This document shows positions 7,465 through 7,729 of a stretch of DNA of 7,729 nucleotides, piece by piece. Where the stretch lies: positions 1 through 7,729 of the forward strand of contig JAITAH010000377.1 in the NCBI GenBank assembly GCA_031284225.1. The letters run 5' to 3'. This DNA comes from Dysgonamonadaceae bacterium (GTDB lineage Bacteria > Bacteroidota > Bacteroidia > Bacteroidales > Azobacteroidaceae). The notes under the pieces are model-generated. The model made no database searches. It was not told the origin of the DNA and worked only from the letters and a program-made list of their open reading frames with translations. The stretch's first letter is position 1. Every line of letters starts with the position of its first letter. Made by a program: the position numbers and the translations under genes.

Positions 7465-7530
7465 GTCGGCACCTTTGGAGGAAAACGTAATAACGATTTA
7501 GGAAAAAGGTACTGACGTTTTTGGGAAAAG
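7465..7530. repeat. Degenerate tandem repeat, 22-bp period, three units
   Basis: Units at 7465-7486, 7487-7508 and 7509-7530 are in exact 22-bp register. Each starts GT, has an ACG or ACC core, a TTT run, then GG and four or five A. Units two and three share about 17 of 22 positions; unit one is more divergent. A weaker preceding unit at 7443-7464 agrees with unit one at 12 of 22 positions and starts just after the palindrome at 7357-7440. The period equals about two helical turns. A minus-strand frame crosses this region, but its protein is only the repeat read out and it also covers the palindromic elements, so I do not call a gene. Confidence 0.5.
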
Positions 7531-7570
7531 CTAAGGAGGAATTTTATGAATGACACTATCGGGTTACTTT

Positions 7571-7711
7571 GTCCCGTTAGGGACGGAATGTTGGTAGAAA
7601 CATCGTTCATCCATCACCAATCCTTTGTCCCGTCAGGGACAACATGTCAATAGAAATTTGTATTACCCCTACCACAACAAAACCTCGTTAGAGGTTTCAT
7701 ATTGATTCAAT
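7571..7711. repeat. Three palindromic hairpin repeats, 55-56 bp apart
   Basis: Each unit has the same plan: a 5-bp stem, a 4-nt loop GTTA or GTCA, three bases, and a 13-nt tail related to ATGTTGGTAGAAA. Stems lie at 7571-7584, 7627-7640 and 7682-7695; tails at 7588-7600, 7644-7656 and 7699-7711. Unit starts are 56 and 55 bp apart. Units one and two share the stem GTCCC/GGGAC. Unit three has ACCTC/GAGGT, three paired changes that keep all base pairs, and its stem can extend to seven pairs (7680-7697). The tail of unit two matches unit one at 10 of 13 positions, unit three at 8 of 13. The array may continue past the right edge. Together these look like REP-type elements; they are too divergent for a CRISPR. 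Confidence 0.6.
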
Positions 7712-7729
7712 CGGATTAAAAACATCAGG

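Noticed and set aside
7422..7610. 62-codon minus-strand frame over the repeats at the right end
   Set aside because: The frame runs from one hairpin unit through the 22-bp repeats into the palindrome end, so its protein is only a read-out of repeats. It has no signal or domain, and its proline- and phenylalanine-rich sequence follows from the purine-rich plus strand.
7571..7711. Possible short CRISPR array (about 30-nt repeats with 25-26-nt intervals)
   Set aside because: The repeats diverge strongly from one another, including the whole stem sequence of the third unit, whereas CRISPR repeats are nearly identical. No cas gene is in the window. A REP-like hairpin family explains the pattern better.

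Overview
The window looks like a piece of a Bacteroidota chromosome, most likely Bacteroidales. The evidence is an adjacent SusC-like/SusD-like outer-membrane pair, a SusD lipoprotein signal, starts without Shine-Dalgarno sequences, a TAnnTTTG-type promoter match, and a GLUG-repeat exoprotein whose C-terminus resembles a type IX secretion (Por) sorting domain. That tail, if real, points to a T9SS-bearing lineage (Tannerellaceae, Dysgonomonadaceae or Porphyromonadaceae-like) rather than classical gut Bacteroides. Genus cannot be decided from the sequence alone.

All recognisable genes lie on the minus strand, so the window reads right to left. A short reading frame at 7130-7005 sits behind a Bacteroidota-type -7 element. 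Its first 27 codons match the N-terminus of the partial gene at the far left end of the window, so it looks like a truncated paralogue. Next comes an apparent operon: a SusC-like TonB-dependent transporter (6924-3673), a SusD-like surface lipoprotein (3646-2015, 26-bp gap) and a GLUG-motif secreted protein (1924-389, 90-bp gap containing a hairpin). A strong hairpin pair at 330-387 closes this unit. The 5' part of a fourth gene, for an unrecognised secreted protein, begins at 269 and runs off the left edge.

The likely working unit is nutrient capture at the cell surface. SusD-like and SusC-like proteins form a lidded TonB-dependent importer, and the GLUG protein is probably exported to or beyond the surface and may bind or present the substrate. 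No glycoside hydrolase, peptidase, sigma/anti-sigma pair or hybrid two-component regulator is in view, so the substrate cannot be named.

From 7131 to 7729 there is no convincing gene. The stretch has an AT-rich block, an 84-bp imperfect palindrome resembling a MITE or insertion-sequence remnant (7357-7440), a 22-bp-period degenerate tandem repeat (7465-7530, perhaps from 7443), and three hairpin units spaced 55-56 bp apart (7571-7711) whose stems covary. This repeat-dense end and the truncated paralogue are the most interesting parts of the window.
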